From: Candidula unifasciata
Lineage: Eukaryota; Mollusca; Gastropoda; Stylommatophora; Geomitridae
Assembly: GCA_905116865.2 (NCBI GenBank)
Contig: CAJHNH020002798.1
Coordinates: forward strand, 29,386 to 93,385
Direction of reading: 5' to 3'
DNA length: 64,000 nucleotides
Below the pieces are notes generated by a model that was not told where the DNA came from, made no database searches, and worked only from the letters and a program-made list of their open reading frames with translations. Position numbers and translations under genes: made by a program. Within the stretch, counting starts at the first letter, position 1. Each line of letters opens with the position of its first letter. Of this stretch, positions 10,313 to 21,905 are shown piece after piece.

Positions 10313-10555
10313 ATTTACATATTAGTAGATGCAGGCATGTGGGGACATTAACTTAGTTGCATAGTTTGAATTTCACATAGCCTTTGTCATAGTTTACATG
10401 CTAGTAGATGCAGGTATGTGGGGACGTTAACCTAGTTGCATAGTTTGAATATCACATAACCTTTGTCATAGTTTACATATTAGTAGATGCAGGTATGTGG
10501 GGACGTTAACCTAGTTGCATAGTTTGAATATCACATAGCCTTTGTCATAGTTTAC
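10313..10555 (+). repeat. Tandem repeat, 79-bp unit, three copies
   Basis: TAGTAGATGCAGG(C/T)ATGTGG occurs at 10323, 10402 and 10481, exactly 79 bp apart, and the whole unit is over 90 percent conserved. It lies just upstream of the receptor pseudogene's 5' end. Confidence 0.93.
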
Positions 10556-10559
10556 GCCA

Positions 10560-10615
10560 GTTGTCCATGGCACTGATAGTAAAACATAGCCGGCGTAATG
10601 CTGACCACAATACAT
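10560..10615 (+). mobile_element. SINE family A fragment
   Basis: Short match to the family A core (AGCCGGCGTAATGCTGACCACAATAC). It is a remnant only. Confidence 0.45.
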
Positions 10616-11289
10616 GTTTCACAATGCAAAAATTATTACAAATTTCATTTCTGGTCAAAAATGGTTAGTATATTTTCATATTTCATTAAACAAGGTATAT
10701 TGTTCGTCCATCACAAGTAATGATGATCACTTACCACCCAAAATTAGTCAATTCTCAATGATCTTGAATACAAATATAACTGATCAGTCTGGTCTGTACG
10801 CAGAAAGTTCTTGTGCGGACAACAGATGTGTGCGACAGCAATGGTTGGATTTGCCGCACAGTTCTTTCTAGACTGCCTCTGTTTCACTGCCAGTGTAACC
10901 TCTGTTGGTTATAAGGCTGATGCACCATGTTTGACGACTTGATGACATGCAGGTGGGTTATGTGTAACAGATTTCCGTGCTTATATGCCAGAAACTTTGC
11001 TCTCTACCACTGAATTAATCTTTCAATGCACATATACTCTTTTTTATTGCACGGTTCCTGTGATCCCAAGGGCTTTTATCACACCGGCTCATAAAGTAGT
11101 TCTCCCGTGTGGGTTATGGGGCCCCATTGTGTGGGAAAACAAGCATGTCTTTATTAAGACTGGGGGCTTCTTTCAAATTCCGAGTGCAACTGCCTGAGAA
11201 GCAAGGGACCAACAGTATGTATACAAATACATTAGATTGGTGAAATGGATGTGCACGCAATTCTCAAGTTTTATAACAAGCCCAATGTC

Positions 11290-11360
11290 CAGAAGTAGAC
11301 GATGGCAAAAACTTTCCGTTGGAGTTTACAGCCGGTTAAGGCAAACAAAGAAGAAGAAGA
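11290..11360 (+). repeat. Repeat 3' end with (GAA)n tail
   Basis: GGAGTTTACAGCCGGTTAAGGC followed by AAACAAAGAAGAAGAAGAAG. The same junction, GTCAAGGCGAACGAAGAAG, is seen on the minus strand at the edge of the giant GAA tract (38361-38385), and TTTTCAGCCGGTGAAG at 26038 is a tail-less relative. It appears to be the terminus of an interspersed repeat that ends in GAA triplets. Confidence 0.6.
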
Positions 11361-11589
11361 AGATAAAGTAGTTCATGGCCTAGCGGATCAGCACCAGTCA
11401 ATCATCAGCCTGCTCATTACCCAGTACACCCGAATACAGAAAATCCATTATTTGCTTCAGATCTTCATGGAAAATCTCATTTAAGACATTTGTAGAAGGT
11501 CCATCTGACAGGTCAATTTCCAGTATATCTTTCTCGAGGCATTTCATAATTCCAATACAAACGAGAGACTTCGTTACTTCCTGAAAATT

Positions 11590-12100
11590 TCTTTAATAAA
11601 AAATAGCTGTACCCGGCCACGCGTTCCTGTGGCCCAGAATGGTGAAATCTAAAAGAAAGTAAATAGCTCTTAGCTAACAGTGTCTGTCATATCCCCCACC
11701 CTTTCCTCTTCCCTCAACCCAGTCATATCTCCATCTCCGAAGGATTGAAAAATTATCCCAGGCAAAATTATTAAAAAAGAAATAGTTGAGAAATGAGAAC
11801 TTTAAAATAATATTTAGAGCTCTCTCAGCTAACTGTGTCTGGCATAACCCACCCCGCCCCTCCCTTTCCCAATGATATCTCTCTCTCCAAATAATTGAAA
11901 AATCATCACCTGACGAAATTTTTCAAATAGAAATAGTTAAGAAATGAGAACTTTAATTTAATGTTCCAAGCTCTCTCAGTTGACAGTGTCTGGCGTTAAC
12001 CCCCATACCCCCCTCCCCCACTTATCATATCATCCTCTCCGAAGGATGGGAAAGTTATCATCTGACGAAATATTGTAACTAAATTGAGCTTGGCATCCGT
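11590..12100 (+). repeat. Degenerate tandem repeat, about 150-bp unit
   Basis: Three successive units contain CTCTCAGCTAACTGTGTCTGGCAT or variants (near 11670, 11820, 11970), a C-rich stretch, ATCTC(T/C)..TCTCCGAAGGAT, TTGAAAAATTATC and GAAATAGTTAAGAAATGAGAAC. A partial fourth unit, with TCTCTCCCTCTCCGAAGG, lies at 12425-12480. Confidence 0.75.
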
Positions 12101-12599
12101 GTCCACCCAGACTAAAATGCGCATCAGCAATTTGTACTGAGAAGTAAAGTGGCCAGTGTAACAGCTACAACATCACCCATTCAGTACCAGTAATACTGCA
12201 ACCACTACCACCACCATCATCGCAACAACAGCAAACTACTGTCACTACAGCCTGTGTAGGTCGGTGTAGCCAGAGGTGTTAGCGCCGCATGCTGTCGCCA
12301 CGGACTGTTTAGATTAAATTTGCCCCCGACATAGGAAAAAAAAAACTTCATTCCCTAACTAGTGAGGGAACCCACAGTGAAAAGTACACTATACTCACAA
12401 AAAGAGGGGAAAAATACCCCGCACCGGTCATCTCTCCCTCTCCGAAGGGACGATTGTTAAATGACCTTGGCATCCGTGTCCACCTAAACTAAACTAGACT
12501 ATAAGCTGTCTTAGTTAGCAGTTTCTGCATCCCCGAAGAGTTCTGATCAAGTGAAGCGTTGCGGGGAGGCCAATTTACTTAAATTGGATGTCTTTGGGC

Positions 12600-13070
12600 A
12601 AAAGGTGCAGATATCGCAGCCTAGCTGTAAACCACAACACAACGTGGCAACCACCAATGTAAGGGGAAAAAGAACAATTATCATCCAGCAGGGAATCGAA
12701 CATCGGTCACCTGCGTGAAGGGTGGAATACTTAAAACTATACTACCGAAGACTGAAGAGTTTAGGTCAGATATCGCAGCCTAGCTGTAAACCACAACACA
12801 ACGTGCCAACGGCTCTCTCGAGGGCGAACGAAGATTACCCGTGACATGACCATTGAGCATCACGTCGCCGCTATCGCAAGCTAGCTGTAAACACCAAAAC
12901 CGAAAAAGGCGTAGATATCGCAGCCTAGCCATAAACCACAGCACAACGAGCCAGCCGCCCAGTTAAGTGGGAAAACAAATTTGTCACCTAGCACGGAATC
13001 GAACGCGGGTCACCCGCATGATAGGCAGGAAATTTACAACTACGTTACCAAAGACTCAAGTAGTTGGTGG
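12600..13070 (-). mobile_element. tRNA-like SINE cluster, tandem degenerate copies
   Basis: The phrase ATATCGCAGCCTAGC(T/C)(G/A)TAAACCACA occurs near 12608, 12768 and 12912, with a shorter form at 12872. Two of the units carry a minus-strand tRNA-like head: CGTTCGATTCCGTGCTAGGTGAC near 12985 with the A-box-like TTGGTAACGTAG near 13045, and a similar one at 12670-12760. The anticodon stem-loop of the first is still recognisable (CCTGC CTATCAT GCGGG), but the acceptor and T stems do not close, so this is tRNA-derived and not a working tRNA. Confidence 0.6.
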
Positions 13071-13348
13071 AAATGAAAATATAATAATGCAAAGTTCAAA
13101 AAGAAATAATGTCCCAGGTTCCCGTCTTTACATGTCTAAATACTCAGTCAGGAAATGGTCGTGTGCATAACGAGCGTAAATCAATCAAGACAGTTCAACT
13201 CCGCCGCCAATTTAAATGCACAATAGTATTATTTTTTCAAACGAAATACAAAACACCATTCGGGAAAAACAAAGTATACTCGGTTTTTTAAATAAGACGT
13301 GTTTGAAAACCCAAGCTAAGGTGACCAAAAAATCCAAGCAAAGCATTT

Positions 13349-13349
<1 letters not shown>

Positions 13350-13413
<64 letters not shown>
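13350..13413 (+). repeat. (AC)n microsatellite
   Basis: About 31 perfect CA dinucleotides. Confidence 0.97.
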
Positions 13414-13415
<2 letters not shown>

Positions 13416-13419
13416 TAAC

Positions 13420-14110
13420 ACGAATACAAAAAGCCAAGAATGATAAATAGTATAAAATCTATTGTAACGACAGAAACAATTTACCCAGTTATGTAAGTTT
13501 ATTGTGGGGAAAAAATCCGGATACATCAAAACAGCAAAATAAACAACGCTGCAAAGTGTGAACCCACGGCGTTATATAAATATTTAGATCATGGGAGAAA
13601 AGGCACTTATTGGCAGCCCTGCTTAGCAGTCAAAAAAAACCAATCAACTAAAAACAAATCCGGGCCGGCAACCAAACAAATATTGATTTGACCGTTGCTG
13701 GAGCTACGTCGTTCGTGGTTGTTGCGATTTTATGACATAAAAACATGCTTTGATTCAAAGGCAACGTTGTGTGAAAATTTGAAAGCAATCGGTTTAGTGG
13801 ATTCCGAGTCTATAGTTAACAGACTCGGAAAATTAACACTTTTATTATTATAGATAACCGCGAGAAATGAACTGGGCAGGTGTGATCTGACGTCCTAATC
13901 TTAGCGTCTGAATGTGGCTTTTAGTGTGGCTCCGAGGTGTTAAAGATATAGATAGCAGACAACAGTTGGGAAAAGGGGGAAAGGTGTGGGTTGGAGGGGG
14001 GGGGGGGAGAGAAATGGAATCGTTTTATAACTTTGTCACTCTGGCTGATCCTTTTTTATTGGTCCACTTTTGTCATATATCCTTCCGTCTCGTTTAGGCG
14101 AGTGTTATAT
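13420..14110. other. No assignable gene
   Basis: Includes a G-rich run (13994-14007) but no recognised coding or transposon signature. Confidence 0.4.
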
Positions 14111-14114
14111 TCCA

Positions 14115-14318
14115 GTCATCCCCTTGTGGGATGCAATTTGTTATTATTTTGAAGCCCCACCATGGCTCTTGCCAGGGACCGCAATATAGCCCGGCCATAA
14201 ATAGGTCTAATGGATGAGCGCGATATCCGGGACCTCTCCACAATGATCCTCATCCGCATGGTGGCACCTTGTGTCATCGGGTGTTTATCGCTTGTGTGAT
14301 GTCCTGGTGGGGTAAAAA
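14115..14318 (-). mobile_element. Repeat C, copy 2
   Basis: Minus-strand copy: reverse complement of the family from its end (CATCCCCTTGTGGGATGCAA) to its start (ATGTCCTGGTGGGGTA). It is the only minus-strand copy among the nine. Confidence 0.85.
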
Positions 14319-14339
14319 TACTACTACATAGTGGCTCCC

Positions 14340-14560
14340 TTGAGTGTATGTGTGAATCTACATATACATGAGTGTGTATGCAAACACGTATACATGCATT
14401 TCCACGTGAGCGTGTACGCATGTATGTATGTATGCATATGTGTGTGTATGCAAATAGGTTATAGTGCATTCACACGTGGGCCTGCCGACACGTATGTTGT
14501 GTGTGTGTGTGTGTGTGTGTGAGTGTGTGTGTGTGCAATTGGACATGTATGTCTAAATAT
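14340..14560 (+). repeat. GT-rich low-complexity region with (GT)n
   Basis: Imperfect GTGTATGCA-type sequence leading into about 17 GT repeats at 14497-14533. Confidence 0.85.
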
Positions 14561-14864
14561 GTATGTAGTGCATACCAGCCCCCTCCCCAACAACCAATAC
14601 TATGCACTAGAGTACCGCTTCAAGCTACTGGTTTTGGTGTAATTAACATTTCTCAGCTAACATAATTGGCACAAGGAAACCAGACCACAGTTATAACCGA
14701 TACTGCTCGTAGTAGGTTAAACGTAGTCGATTATTTTGTTTTGTTTTTCATTAACGGATGGATGATAGATGGATACTAATTCATTCCTATCTAATATCTT
14801 ATGTAGCACTGCAAATGTTCGGATGCTAGGATTGTATCCAGCTGGGATTGCTTGCTTGCTTGTT

Positions 14865-15060
14865 GTACCCCACCAGGATATCACACAAATGAAAAACACC
14901 CGGTGACACAGAGTGAGGATCACCCGTGGAGAGGCCCCAGAAATCCCTTTCAACCGCCATAGCTACATATGTGGCCCAGTTATATTCAGGGCCCCAGGCA
15001 AAAATCAGGGTGGGGCTTCATAAAATGAAAAGTTGTGTTCCACAAGAGGAAAACTTGTTG
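14865..15060 (+). mobile_element. Repeat C, copy 3
   Basis: Starts TACCCCACCAGGATATCACAC and ends GTTGTGTTCCACAAGAGG. It is the first of three head-to-tail copies in 0.6 kb. Confidence 0.85.
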
Positions 15061-15065
15061 TCGTA

Positions 15066-15255
15066 CACTTTTCCCCAACAGGACATGACACAAAGTGCCA
15101 CCATGTGGATCAGGATCACCCGTAGAGAGGTCCCGGAAACCGCGTTCAGCGATTAGGCTATATTAATGGCGGGGCTATATTGTGGCCCCTGGCAAGTGCC
15201 AGGGTGGGGCTGCATGTAATGAAAAATTGCGTTGCACAAGAGGAAAACTTTTTGT
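15066..15255 (+). mobile_element. Repeat C, copy 4
   Basis: Starts TTTTCCCCAACAGGACATGACAC and lacks the AAGCGATAAACACCCG segment of other copies. Nearly identical to copy 5, 215 bp downstream, so the pair arose by local tandem duplication. Confidence 0.85.
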
Positions 15256-15281
15256 TGAGCCAGAATTAGCAGTAGTAGTAC

Positions 15282-15468
15282 ATTTTACCCCAACAGGACA
15301 TGACACAGAGTGCCACCATGTGGATCAGGATCACCCGTAGAGAGGTCCCGGAAACCGCGTTCAGCCATTATGCTATATTAATGGCGGGGCTATATTGTGG
15401 CCCCTGGCAAGAGCCAGGATGGGGCTTCAAAATAACGAAAAATTTCATCCCTCAAGGGGATGACCAAA
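15282..15468 (+). mobile_element. Repeat C, copy 5
   Basis: Same diagnostic deletion as copy 4 and more than 95 percent similar to it. A mariner end follows 83 bp downstream, an arrangement repeated at 51 kb. Confidence 0.85.
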
Positions 15469-15550
15469 AAAGCTGGAATTGTATATGGATCTAGACTGTA
15501 GAGTGTCCGATACTTTTAGAATTGCGTTTCATTTTAATTTCTTTATTATA

Positions 15551-15740
15551 CAAGGTCCGACAACTAGGTAATAAGACTAATTCCATAAAAAATTTTAAAA
15601 ATCAACAGTTGAAGATATAACCTGTATGTTATTCAAAGTAAGCCCCTTGTGTATTGATACAGCAGGCGGCACGATCTAACAAACACTAGAACGACGTTTG
15701 TAGTTCTTCTGTTGTAATGACCCGTCGAGGGGGTCAGTCA
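15551..15740 (-). mobile_element. Mariner end fragment
   Basis: ACAAGGTCCGACAACTAGGTAATAAGACTAATTCC is the terminal sequence also found at 51500-51535, and the following 150 bp match the 3' part of the transposase gene there (minus strand). Homology stops near 15740. The element is a one-ended remnant. Confidence 0.75.
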
Positions 15741-17270
15741 GGCCGGATGTTATATGCTGTCTCAGGAGGTCTGAGGTAACGCATCCTACCAAGCACCCAG
15801 AGTGTATGATTTGCTACAGACAAATACAACAGCTCCGTCAGTATACAAAGCGACAATTAGGTTCCTATAGGGAAGCAAGAAGACGGCAACGATAATAGAA
15901 ACACCACTAAACGCCAGTCGCATATAACAAATTACCATATCCTATCGTAACCATTACCATTGTCTAAGAATACTGTAATATAAAACGCCCCGCCAAGTAT
16001 GATCTTGTAGTGCAATTCGTCTGTTCATGATGGACGAACACATTGCGATGACCATATATTGGTAATCAATGACTCACTGACAAGTCTACTACTGTCTGGC
16101 AAATACTCACATCAGCAGTCTTTTTTCAGACATGGACAAAACACCCCAGCGAACTATGTACAAGGTGCCTGCTACAGGGATTCACACCCGATCGAGAAGA
16201 TACACCATTGTGATGTGCAACTGACAGTCCTCTGACAGTTCTTCATCTGAAACACCCCGCAGCCAGATGACTCAAGGCAGATGACAAATTGATCTTTAAA
16301 AAAAAACCACCTCCCGTCTGCTACCCCAGCAACTCGTTGAATTTTCATTGGCCAACATCCCGTTAACTAGCCTCCGATGCCTTTCCATCCCAACTCCACA
16401 TTGGTCAACACGCTAAGTTCCCCAGCTTTTCTGTGCACTTAAGAATACCCCACCAACCAACGTACCACTTAGCCGCACTGTTGCTGACCCTTCCCACACG
16501 GGCCGCTGAACCATCCATTCTATAAATCACGCTGACAGAATTCCTAAGTCCAACTCATGACCCACCACAGTCATTAGGACAGTTCACACGACTAACTGAA
16601 AACTTACTGACTCAAAGTGCCACTTAGTCCCATCAACAGCGATCAGCTACACGTGAATTTCCCATCTCCACATAACTAGGGGAGTTTGCAGTGATCAGCA
16701 AATATCCAGCGACTTATGTTCCCCCCCCCCCCCCCCCAGTGGCTGATGCTCCACTCTCTTCAAGTGGCCCCAGATGTTTAGAATCAACCCATCAATACAA
16801 TATTAATGCCCATGTGTACCCATGCCTTACAATTCTTTATACCCCACAGTGATTTCACACACACAACTGGAGTGCACGTACATTTGCTTCTCTCAGATGG
16901 AGTAACACAGTATTCTGAGAAACTTGTTACTTGGCTGTGTACATATGGTGCCCTTTGTCCTTTAATTAGACATGAATGGGTTCCGTAGATGAACTGTACA
17001 ATTAAATCGGTCCCGCGTTTGTGTGGTCACCCTTGGTTATCCTGGTCTTAGCAGATCTCTGGGGATGCAAATAAATTATAAACAATAACGCAGTCGATAG
17101 ACTGTTAAATCTGGAGACATGCAATGTCCCCGCAACAGCTAAAGTTTTTGTACAAGGTAGCCGATGATCTGTTTTTATGTAAAACGGAGCATGAAGGTAA
17201 CAGAGCAGTTTCTTCAGATCTAACTGAGAGAGTATCTAATCTTTGCAAAAAGTTGGAACAATATTAATCT
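15740..17270. other. No assignable gene
   Basis: No coding signal. A C18 homopolymer run lies at 16720-16737. The 3' flank of the receptor gene at 17478-18554 begins at the right end of this stretch. Confidence 0.4.
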
Positions 17271-17274
17271 TGAG

Positions 17275-17280
17275 TTTATT
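17275..17280 (-). terminator. Candidate polyadenylation signal AATAAA
   Basis: TTTATT on the plus strand gives AATAAA on the minus strand, about 200 nt past the stop of the 17.5-18.6 kb receptor. Position is plausible, but the motif is common in AT-rich DNA. Confidence 0.3.
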
Positions 17281-17477
17281 TAAATTTCAGAAATTATAAA
17301 ATAAAAACGCATTACATATTATTTAACAGCGTGAACACGTTTTTCGAGCCAAATCCAAAATAAATATGGTCGTCGCTTAACTAACTTCAATGATGCAGAA
17401 CATGACAATTACTTACAGTTTCATTGTGTTAATTTTCTTTTGAAGAAGCGTATCAACACGTGAACAAAGCTTTTTAA

Positions 17478-18554
17478 TCACTTCACAAACCTGTTTAATT
17501 TAAAAGTAATCATAAAAGTCTGCCTAAATTTAGAACTCATCTTAAAGTACAAAAATATATTAATACTTGAGTTCAATGCCTCTGCTGTAAACGACCCAGA
17601 CAATATCACCATAGCCAATCTTCTATATAGTCCATCATATGTTAATTCTGGCTCTATGTATTTAGCCATAAATGCCCCAACAGCGGGAAGAAACGAAGTG
17701 ATGAACGTAACGGATATTAACACCACCATCTTCGCTACTTTCCTTTCCTTGGTATTTGATGTTGTCTTTGTTTTATCTTTTGTGTCATTAGAGGCATATG
17801 CGTTTGATTGTCTCCAATTGGCTGTTTGGTTTAACTTCACAATAAGAATAGTTGTGAAAACGACAACTGCAATGAAACAAGATACTGGCATTACGACCCC
17901 GTTGATTACATAAGATATTGAATCTGCTTTCTTTCTTTTCTTCGCATCCTGGAGAAAGATCAGCCCTAACATGGTTCTGTTTCTTTCGGGAAAGAAACGC
18001 CATCCGATCCCAACAGAATAATAGGCCATTGAGGCACAAAGAAAAGTCACCGCGAAGAAAACTATCACAGCTATAATGTGTGTTCCATGAGTGAATATAC
18101 TTCTGACTTTCAAGGGCATAATAACACAGAAACACCTCTCTAGGCTGATGAAAGCAGTTATCCATCCTGTTACCCTGGTAAACATTACATGTGGCCAGCT
18201 TCCTGTTATTAAATGAACTTCGTGTGTGGCTAGTGGAATACCTGACGACTGGAAAGCCGGAGTAAAACAAAGATTACTCCACATCACAGTTAACAATGAG
18301 CACAGATCAGAAATTGCTAGAGATAACAAGCTAATGTTTATACAGTCTGAGAAACCTTGTCTGACGAAGACTATACAGTTGAGAACGTTGCTTATTATTC
18401 CAAAAATTGTCACAGTCTGGCAAACAATACCCAGGCTAATTGACATTGCATACAAGTACGTTTCATCGGTGAAGATAGAAGTGCGCTCAACATTGATGTG
18501 TCCATCTACAGTGCCAGTACTGACATTATCCACAGACTCCAGAAATCCTGCCAT
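17478..18554 (-). CDS. Chemosensory-type rhodopsin-like 7TM receptor
   Basis: An intact 358-residue single-exon receptor. Seven hydrophobic segments lie near residues 34-64, 71-93, 118-148, 158-182, 213-241, 274-298 and 307-338. Conserved class A landmarks: N56 in TM1 (SNVLN), D83 in TM2 (LAISDLC), E139-R140 at the end of TM3 as LERC where most relatives have DRY, P223 in TM5, FLPA in TM6 without the usual CWxP, and N332-I-F-L-Y336 in TM7 where the proline of NPxxY is replaced. The short N terminus carries an N-glycosylation site (NVS, residue 10) and no signal peptide. A charged third loop (KDKTKTTSNTKERKVAK) should face the G protein. The family is abundant and orphan in gastropods, where it is assigned to chemoreception by expression; the ligand is unknown. 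The ATG follows TTGTTAAAGG, which could be a splice acceptor. It lies 7.2 kb from the pseudogene on the same strand. Confidence 0.92.
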   Translation of the reverse strand: MAGFLESVDNVSTGTVDGHINVERTSIFTDETYLYAMSISLGIVCQTVTIFGIISNVLNCIVFVRQGFSDCINISLLSLAISDLCSLLTVMWSNLCFTPAFQSSGIPLATHEVHLITGSWPHVMFTRVTGWITAFISLERCFCVIMPLKVRSIFTHGTHIIAVIVFFAVTFLCASMAYYSVGIGWRFFPERNRTMLGLIFLQDAKKRKKADSISYVINGVVMPVSCFIAVVVFTTILIVKLNQTANWRQSNAYASNDTKDKTKTTSNTKERKVAKMVVLISVTFITSFLPAVGAFMAKYIEPELTYDGLYRRLAMVILSGSFTAEALNSSINIFLYFKMSSKFRQTFMITFKLNRFVK

Positions 18555-18674
18555 CCTTTAACAAATATATAAAGTAGATGAGCTATACATTTAGTATCTA
18601 AAATAAGAAGCTTAGTATATGCATAAAAATTATGTATGATATGTTAACGATGATATTTTATCATCAGTGTCTGT

Positions 18675-18895
18675 GACTTAGGTGTAACGAACGCGCTTCA
18701 TAGTTCTAAACAACCGGATTCGGTCCCAGCTGCGGACGATTTGACCTTGCGTTGGTTTCGACAGTGGTATCCAGCGCTGGCCATTGAGATGGCAATGCAA
18801 ACTCTAAACATAAAATTGCTTGTACATTTACAAAGAGCAAAACATATGTAGCTGGTTCTGCAATCTCCTGTAAGGGATATGCGACTGAGTTTTTA
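18675..18895 (+). mobile_element. SINE family B, near full length
   Basis: Head with AGTTCTAAACAACCGGATTCGGTCCCAGCTGCGG (degenerate B box), then GTTGGTTTCGACAGTGGTAT, a GGCAATGCAAAC segment, and the end AAGGGATATGCGACT. It is one of five recognisable copies in the window. Confidence 0.7.
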
Positions 18896-19048
18896 TTATC
18901 ATTAGATATCATTCAAGCAGTGTGAGAAAGACTATCGCCAGAGCCATTGTTTTTCATGTGCAGCTGCAGAGGAAGGCACATTTTCAGGATGGCATATTTT
19001 GAGGGTGGCAAAATTTTCAGTCACGAAATATAACTTGCAGTAAAAAAA

Positions 19049-19051
<3 letters not shown>

Positions 19052-19134
<83 letters not shown>
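19052..19134 (+). repeat. (AT)n microsatellite
   Basis: About 41 TA dinucleotides; a short second run (ATATATATATAT) lies at 19253-19266. Confidence 0.95.
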
Positions 19135-19135
<1 letters not shown>

Positions 19136-19533
19136 CAGCTTTTATCATTATGAAACTCACAGTCCAAAAATCTTGTTTGAATGTAATATGGCAGCATGAG
19201 CTGTGAGCAGGATCAGAAGGCTTCAGATATGACTAACAATTCTGGAGTAAAATATATATATATATATTCCTAAGATAAAACACATTCTTCAGAAGAGCCT
19301 CAGTCTGTACTAGAAATATTCTTCTTCATTGTTCTTCCGGATGACATAAATGCGTTGTACCTTTTTAGAGCATAGATGCGATATTTGCTCCTTTCAGGCT
19401 GACATATTCAACTTCTTCGGTAGTTCGTTATTCATGTTAGCCTTCCCTGTTAGTTTCCTTGGGCCATTTGCAGCCTTATATATGTGGTAACTTTGTCTTC
19501 TTCCTCTTCTTTTGTCGTCTCACTGTTACCAGC

Positions 19534-19959
19534 TTATAACCGAGTGTCTTGGTTTTTTTGTATTTGTCTTACACATCTCGGGTGGCTTTCGTGATCTTTT
19601 TGTTCAACTGTTTTGCAGGTTTCATCTACACCATTTATCCATATCTTTCTTTGTCTTCCTCTCGCCTTTCTTCTAGATTTTCTACTAAAAAAAGTCTCAT
19701 TTGCAGTCTGGTCTGATCTGGCTGCATTGTCACTAGATGGCCGAACCATTTCATTCTTTCTTTGTCTGTCAATATAATCCAGACATGGTCTTATTCTAAC
19801 TTTCTCACTAATGCTGGTATTTGTAACCCTGTCTCGTATAGTGTTGTTAGTGACCTTGCGGAGACAGCGTATTTCAAATATAATTTTTTTCGGTTTTAGT
19901 GCCCTATTCATTGTCCATGTCCATGTTTGGTAACTTTTGTCATCACCTGATAAAGGCAC
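19534..19959 (-). pseudogene. LINE 3' coding fragment (RTE-like), copy 3
   Basis: The longest readable copy of this segment: TWTMNRALKPKK, IRCLRKVTNNT, RDRVTNTSI, KVRIRPCLDYI, then out of phase the region that in relatives encodes KWFGHL and the basic KARGRQRKIW...GVDETCK. It is the C-terminal region of the ORF, past the RT core. A stop follows KNQDTRL. The frame looks open over 141 codons, but comparison with 1915-2345 shows a frameshift after RQRKNE. Confidence 0.7.
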
Positions 19960-20284
19960 AGCCGTTATATGGCACTCTTATTTTAGGCTCCCTCAAGGGA
20001 TTGTCAAACCCTGTTCGTGACTAACTTCCCGTCATTATATTGAGACATACACTGATTGCTGACTGCACCCCTTAGGGATCTTGGATCACCATAAGGCAGT
20101 CTGCAGACCTCAATCTTCATTTCAAAGCACAAATGGGCACCTCACTTTACAGCATGCTGGATTATCTTTTGGCAAGAGCACCTGTCAAGTCGATGTAGCG
20201 GGAACTTTTGTGTGATCATTCATGCTAAAACTTGCACAAAGTATGACTTCCATTGTGAGTTTATGACACTTCCACGAGTGTGGC

Positions 20285-20575
20285 CATTGCTAGCAAAATG
20301 TTTGAATCTTTTGATTCAAAATTAGGATCTTTCAGCGAGACCATCTTAACCTTTGTTGTCATAAAGAAGGACACCGACAGACGAATATTTGAATCATAAC
20401 TGTCATGCGGTAGGACACTCGATGAACGGACATTCGAACCCAAGCAGCTATACAGTGGCAATAGCAGCGGGCAGACGTTTGAACCAAGGTTTTTCGTTCA
20501 TTAGGACTTTCTAATGAAAGACATTTGAACCTATGTTTGTCATTTAGTAGTGTGTTCGGTAAGCGGACTTCACTC
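20285..20575 (+). repeat. Degenerate tandem repeat, 45-49 bp unit
   Basis: GAC(A/G)(T/A)TTGAA(C/T)C-type boxes start at 20380, 20429, 20474 and 20520, with TGTCAT and (A)GTAGGAC-like segments between. It is an old minisatellite; the 60-70 codon frames across it are not genes. Confidence 0.6.
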
Positions 20576-20579
20576 ATGT

Positions 20580-21310
20580 TACAAATGAGTTTTCTATGTA
20601 CTTTATCCCCTCTATACTGACGAGTGCCTGTGGATTTCTGGGTCTTCTATCTCTGGTGCCACATAGTCCGAGACCCTCTTTTAGGCCGACATAGACCATT
20701 ATCAATAGCGCACGATATGAACGTGTGGCAGAAGTTTTGAAAGAGGGTCCGTAAAAGCAGCTCAGTATCTGCTTGCGCACTATGTTAAATACGCAGTGTC
20801 TCTAAATACCATCACAAAGATCTGCACTTTCCCTCATCCCTATGACTGAAATCGTCACGCCACTAAAAGATACAAATTAAGATTTCCACTTCTTTTAGAG
20901 ATTACCGAACTAGAATTTGATCAAAACTAGGATCATGCCGAGACACTTTGAGCCATTAACGATTCCGACACATAGGGTAGCTTTGGTGAAGTTCGCATCC
21001 ATTTTAACAGCTGTCTGCTCGGATGTTTACACTGTAATCGAGCAACAAACAGTTCTGCTGAAAGGCCTGTGTAAGTTTTCAACGATTAAGAACTATCTAT
21101 GAACAGCACGTAACCAAGAACGCCTGGTCAGTCTTACAGTGTTTACCACAGAATCAGAATCACATCCATTCTTGACCTCTGTGAAGTATTTAATGCATTT
21201 AACAGCGAAAAGTATTATGAATGCTATTTTTCTAATTTTCGTAATTTTCGCAAAATGATTATTATTTGATTATGTTTCTACCAGATAATCTTTACTGACT
21301 AAATTTGAGT
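20580..21310. other. No assignable gene
   Basis: No coding, SINE or transposon signature recognised. Confidence 0.4.
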
Positions 21311-21312
21311 TT

Positions 21313-21419
<107 letters not shown>

Positions 21420-21569
21420 TTCTAGGTAAAATTTTAGCACTATCTTTTTGTTGACATTAAGTGAGAGCGATTTATTACATAAGAAATGTTTTTCATTTTC
21501 TGAAATGCAGCTTTCGCTTCACCTATTCTGCTTTTAATATCTGTCATACATTTTCCATCTGAATATATG

Positions 21570-21573
<4 letters not shown>

Positions 21574-21612
<39 letters not shown>
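21574..21612 (+). repeat. (AT)n microsatellite, left flank of hAT-like element
   Basis: About 19 TA dinucleotides ending exactly at the hAT-like left terminus. The tract resumes at 22736 on the other side, so the element sits inside one original AT tract. Confidence 0.95.
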
Positions 21613-21616
<4 letters not shown>

Positions 21617-21629
21617 GCTGTACCGAATA

Positions 21630-21905
21630 TTTGCTTTGTAGCGAGTCCGACTCGTAATCCAACGTACCGCGATCGAAACCTGCGTGGGCTGCGTGGATTT
21701 TTATCGTGGTATGGGACGTCGCAGGTCGACCCAGCCTCAAATGGGTACCAGGATGGCCTGTCCTGGGAAAGTAAAGACGGCCGGAGTAATGCTGACCACA
21801 TTACCCACCGAGTGCCGATTGGTCTGTAAAAATATGGGTGCTCTTCCCATATGCCCGATGCGCCTAAGGGCGTGTAAAGGGATCTTTACTTTTTTTACTT
21901 TTTTT
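21630..21905 (+). mobile_element. SINE family A, full length, nested
   Basis: tRNA-like head AGCGAGTCCGACTCG...GCGATCGAAACCTGCG, body with GGGAAAGTAAAGACGG, AGTAATGCTGACCACA, GAGTGCCGATTGGTCTG, and a T-rich tail (TTTACTTTTTTTACTTTTTTTTT). It is the best-preserved copy in the window and interrupts the left arm of the hAT-like element. Confidence 0.8.

Noticed and set aside
10313..10555. CRISPR-like array
   Set aside because: The 79-bp units are contiguous with no unique spacers, and this is animal DNA.
12960..13050. tRNA gene with a recognisable anticodon arm
   Set aside because: The anticodon stem pairs, but the T and acceptor stems do not, and the unit lies in a cluster of degenerate repeats.
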